A stretch of DNA of 35,082 nt from Candidatus Sumerlaeota bacterium (lineage in GTDB: Bacteria > CG03 > SLGR01). The position numbers and the translations under genes were made by a program. The notes under the pieces are model-generated. The model ran no database searches, was not told where the DNA came from, and saw only the letters and a program-made list of their open reading frames with translations. The stretch spans positions 1 through 35,082 of the forward strand of contig SLGR01000092.1 of assembly GCA_007136585.1 (NCBI GenBank), read 5' to 3'. Shown in pieces: positions 31,494 to 35,082 of this stretch; positions within the stretch are counted from its first letter, which is position 1, and the number at the start of each line of letters is the position of its first letter.

Positions 31494-33530
31494 TCAGCGC
31501 CCCTGCTCACGCTCCTGCTCGTAGGCCGCTATAAGTCTCTGCTGAACATCCGCGGGGGCTTCCTCATAATGATCAAACTCAACCGTATACTCTCCCTCGC
31601 CGCTTGTCATTGACCTGAGATCCTCGGCATAGGTTGTAAGCTGCTCCTTCGGGATAAGGGCGTTTACAACCTGCCCCCCGTCTTCGGGACTCATCCCCAG
31701 GACCCTCCCGCGGCGGGCGTTAAGATCTCCCATGACGGCACCCGTATAATCATTGCTTACCTTGATGGCTACTTTCATGATAGGCTCAAGAATATAGGTT
31801 CCGGACTCTTTCATTGCATTCTGAAAAGCCATACTTCCGGCTATCTGAAAAGCCATATCAGAGGAATCAACATCATGGTAGGAACCGTCAAATACAGTTA
31901 CCTTTATATCCACGACAGGATAACCCGCGACAACCCCTTTGCTCATAGCGTCAACCACCCCTTTTTCTATGGAAGGTATGTATGTTGACGGGATACGGCC
32001 TCCTACAACCTCATTCCCAAACTCAAAACCGGAGCCCCGCTCGTTGGGCTCAAGGCGTATAATGCAGTCACCGTACTGTCCGCGTCCTCCTGTCTGCTTC
32101 TTATACTTGCCCTGAACACTCTCAACCTTTTTCCTTGCAGTTTCCTTATAGGCTATCTTGGGCGGAGCAAGCTCAATCTCAGCGGCATACCTGTTCTTTA
32201 CATATTTTACCAGAAGCTCAAGCTGGAGGGTCCCGATCCCTTTTAAGACCATTTCCTTGGTTTCGGAATTGAACCCGAAATCCAAAGTGGGATCCTCCCT
32301 TGTAATGGCAGAAAACGCGCTTGCTACTTTTTCTTCATCTCCCTTTGTCTTAGGATATACCCCCCGCTCTACAACAGGAGAAGGGAAATTTATTTCTTTG
32401 ACAGGCTCAGCATTCTGGTTTAAGCTCAGAGTATCGTTAATCTGAATTCCGTCAAGCTTGACAAGCGAGCATATATCACCGCATTTCACCTCATCAACAT
32501 TAAAATTTTCACTGCCGCGTTTTACAGTTATCTGGTTTATCCTGTTCTTATCCTTGCTCCTGACATTATATACAGTCTCTCCCGCTTCCAGGGATCCGGC
32601 GTAGGTTTTTATGTAACTTATCTGCCCTACATGTTTCTGTGATTCAACTTTAAAAATAAGCGCCTTAAACTCTCCGGAAGGTTCTATTGGTCTCTCCTCA
32701 GAAACTGCGCTTAAAGGCGAAGGAGCATAATTCACCGCAAACTTAACAAGTTCATCAGCCCCTTTTGAATTTATGGAAGAACCGCATAAGACCGGAACGA
32801 TATCACCCTGATTGAGGCCCTTACTAAGTCCTTTCTTTATATCTTCGGGAGTCAGGGCCCCTTCCTCTAAAAATTTTTCCACCAGCGCCTCATCCACAGA
32901 AGCCACTGAATCCATCAGGCTTTCCGTCAGGCCTTCTGAGCTCTCCTTAAGATCACCTGGCACCTCAGTATTCTTTCCGTCAACTACCGCATCTGATTCA
33001 ATAAGCCGTATAATTCCCTTAAAATCCTCAGCCTTCCCTACAGGAGCTGTTACCGGAGCCATATTCGGACTAAGCTCTTTAAGCTTTTCTATTACCTGAC
33101 TGTACTCAAGAGGCGAGTTATCCATAAAGTTAACATAAACTATTACAGCTTTTTTCCGTCTGCTGGCTTCTCTCCAGATCTTCTTCGCGGTTACATCAAT
33201 CGGATCATGAGGGTTTATTACAAGAAGAACCGTTTCACAAACTTCAATGGCGCTTATAACGTTACCGTAAAAATCAGCATACCCCGGTGTGTCTATTAAA
33301 TTAATTTTGTTTCCGGATACTTCAAATGATACAATTGAGGAATTAACGGAGGAAGACCTGTCTTTTTCAATAGGTTCGTAGTCAGAAACAGTATTTCCTT
33401 CCTCAACAAGACCGAGCCGGTTTGTAACCTTTTGCGAGAAAAGAATGCTTTCCGTAAGCTGAGTTTTCCCTGAACCGCTTGCTCCGCATACCGCAATATT
33501 CCTTACCTGCCCGGTATCATAAACTTTCAT
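31494..33530 (-). CDS. EF-G-like translation GTPase (EF-G2 type)
   Basis: This 678-residue protein has the EF-G layout: a G domain (about 8-265), domain II (about 285-370), domains III-V, including the domain IV GGRGQYGDCIIRLEP and the C-terminal TSGEGEYTVEFDHYEE. G1 is GASGSGKT (16-23) and G3 is DTPG (80-83). The G4 motif, NKxD in most GTPases, reads NFMD (134-137), and G2 is Ser-rich. It matches the second EF-G-like subfamily more than canonical FusA, so the main EF-G is probably elsewhere. The family role is uncertain (GTPase activity without a full translocation role has been reported for some members). It is followed by yebC. Confidence 0.88.
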   Translation of the reverse strand: MKVYDTGQVRNIAVCGASGSGKTQLTESILFSQKVTNRLGLVEEGNTVSDYEPIEKDRSSSVNSSIVSFEVSGNKINLIDTPGYADFYGNVISAIEVCETVLLVINPHDPIDVTAKKIWREASRRKKAVIVYVNFMDNSPLEYSQVIEKLKELSPNMAPVTAPVGKAEDFKGIIRLIESDAVVDGKNTEVPGDLKESSEGLTESLMDSVASVDEALVEKFLEEGALTPEDIKKGLSKGLNQGDIVPVLCGSSINSKGADELVKFAVNYAPSPLSAVSEERPIEPSGEFKALIFKVESQKHVGQISYIKTYAGSLEAGETVYNVRSKDKNRINQITVKRGSENFNVDEVKCGDICSLVKLDGIQINDTLSLNQNAEPVKEINFPSPVVERGVYPKTKGDEEKVASAFSAITREDPTLDFGFNSETKEMVLKGIGTLQLELLVKYVKNRYAAEIELAPPKIAYKETARKKVESVQGKYKKQTGGRGQYGDCIIRLEPNERGSGFEFGNEVVGGRIPSTYIPSIEKGVVDAMSKGVVAGYPVVDIKVTVFDGSYHDVDSSDMAFQIAGSMAFQNAMKESGTYILEPIMKVAIKVSNDYTGAVMGDLNARRGRVLGMSPEDGGQVVNALIPKEQLTTYAEDLRSMTSGEGEYTVEFDHYEEAPADVQQRLIAAYEQEREQGR

Positions 33531-33586
33531 GTCTCCTCCTCTTATTATGCCTTCTCTTCCCTAAATAACAGCCCTTAGAATCAGGA

Positions 33587-33604
33587 TTTCCTCAACTGAG
33601 GAAA
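33587..33604. other. Small perfect hairpin between the barrel gene and the EF-G-like gene
   Basis: TTTCCTCA and TGAGGAAA form an 8-bp inverted repeat with a 2-nt centre in the 112-nt gap. On the minus strand it follows the outer-membrane protein gene, but no clear U-run follows, so it is a weak terminator candidate or a regulatory site. Confidence 0.35.
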
Positions 33605-33642
33605 CCGGGGCGATTAAGTTTTTCATTGTAAAAATTTTCAGA

Positions 33643-34326
33643 TTAAAATGCAACGGCAACGGAAAAATTAATTCCCGTAAGATCAAGAAAGAGGGATTCC
33701 GCCTGTAGGATCAGGTTCCTTAAGAGAGAGAGGCTAACCCCGGCATACGGATAAAAACCGCTTCTGAAGTTATCCGTCTCATCTCCGGAGAACTCTTCCG
33801 TGTACCTCTCGTAATAGTTAAAGAGAGCCGCCCCGGAAAACAACCGGAGGACTCCTAATTCCCGGGATACGGAAACCCCGAGTTGCACCCCCCATAACAA
33901 GGCGCTTATATCAATATCCTCCCCATTGAAATCAGTTAGGGAGTATTTTTCGGCGGATGCTCCTATATGCCACTGCCAGAGCGGGGAAACAACCAGATCA
34001 CCGCCTATACGTCCGCTTACCGAGGCTCTTATCCCCGGACCCATATCGGATGTCTCTCTTGACTCCACATCTATATCTCCCCCGGTGAGACTTAGAGCGT
34101 AGGTTCTGCCTGCGGGAGACTTACGGGTTATCCCGGCGGATATCTTTCTGGCGGATATCTCTTTTTCATAGCCATGAAAAAAAGATGTTTCTCTTGTATA
34201 GTAAGTGTAGGAAAACTCAGTTCTGAATCTCTCAAAGGCCGGGTACTCAGGGAAAATGCTCAAAATACCGGAATATACCGGTATATTGCAGACAAAAAGT
34301 AATATTACAAGAATTGCGGATTTCAT
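33643..34326 (-). CDS. Small outer-membrane beta-barrel protein, unknown
   Basis: This 227-residue protein has a signal peptide (MKSAILVILLFVCNIPVYSG) followed by alternating amphipathic strands, about 10-12 in number, and ends in Phe (NFSVAVAF), as expected for an outer-membrane barrel. I do not recognise the family. The open frame continues upstream to 34464, but that part is 5S rRNA sequence, so the ATG at 34326 is the start. Only 11 nt (TTTACTTTTTA) lie between the 5S 3' end and this ATG, and I see no ribosome binding site. It may be read from the rRNA transcript. The EF-G-like gene begins 112 nt after it. Confidence 0.7.
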   Translation of the reverse strand: MKSAILVILLFVCNIPVYSGILSIFPEYPAFERFRTEFSYTYYTRETSFFHGYEKEISARKISAGITRKSPAGRTYALSLTGGDIDVESRETSDMGPGIRASVSGRIGGDLVVSPLWQWHIGASAEKYSLTDFNGEDIDISALLWGVQLGVSVSRELGVLRLFSGAALFNYYERYTEEFSGDETDNFRSGFYPYAGVSLSLLRNLILQAESLFLDLTGINFSVAVAF

Positions 34327-34337
34327 TAAAAAGTAAA

Positions 34338-34453
<116 letters not shown>

Positions 34454-34494
34454 AAAGGATACAAGTAAAACTATAAGCCATAGTTTCTAAAGAT

Positions 34495-35082
<588 letters not shown>

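Overview
The window is a 35 kb piece of a chromosome from a diderm (Gram-negative-type) bacterium that makes lipopolysaccharide. It carries lipid A genes (lpxA, lpxB, lpxC-fabZ, lpxD), an MsbA-type exporter, BamA, an OmpH/Skp chaperone and several outer-membrane barrels. Ile codons are often ATA, and the LpxC-FabZ fusion and the PorV-like protein suggest an uncultivated or poorly sampled lineage. I cannot name the phylum from sequence alone; Omnitrophota- or Elusimicrobiota-like bacteria are guesses. Every gene except pilB lies on the minus strand, so the biological order runs from high to low coordinates. I see no phage, transposase, CRISPR array or other sign of a mobile element.

Layout from right to left. 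(a) 34.3-35.1 kb: the 3' end of 23S rRNA, then 5S rRNA, with a small outer-membrane protein gene starting 11 nt after 5S. (b) 30.7-33.5 kb: an EF-G-like GTPase and a YebC-family regulator. (c) 28.9-30.7 kb: pilB, the only plus-strand gene, divergent from the lipid A genes. (d) 15.3-28.7 kb: an envelope supercluster of DegT aminotransferase (gnnB-like), Gfo/Idh oxidoreductase (gnnA-like), lpxB, hldD, tRNA-Glu(UUC), a ThiI-like PP-loop enzyme, tRNA-Val(UAC), bamA, ompH/skp, lpxD, lpxC-fabZ, lpxA, msbA and tRNA-Glu(CUC). (e) 14.1-15.2 kb: bioY and a DUF456 protein. (f) 10.6-14.1 kb: peptide ABC transporter dppBCDF without a binding protein. (g) 7.2-10.4 kb: two substrate-binding proteins without transporters and an outer-membrane porin ending in a strong terminator. 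(h) 0-6.9 kb: a packed unit of PiT phosphate transporter, gamma carbonic anhydrase, PorV-like barrel/TPR protein, TPR/coiled-coil/TM/HEAT protein, PHP phosphoesterase, CBS-domain protein and a cation/proton antiporter.

The core story is outer-membrane building. The gnnA/gnnB-like pair next to lpxB suggests lipid A made on 2,3-diamino-2,3-dideoxyglucose (inference). LpxA, LpxC, LpxD and LpxB build and join the acylated sugars, HldD makes heptose for the core, MsbA flips the product, and BamA with Skp inserts barrel proteins such as the porin and PorV-like protein seen here. Stable RNA genes sit inside this supercluster only a few bases from coding sequences, and all three tRNAs are followed at once by a U-run. 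Several genes appear to have almost no 5' leader. Two genes lack any standard in-frame start codon where family homology and a good ribosome binding site say one should be.
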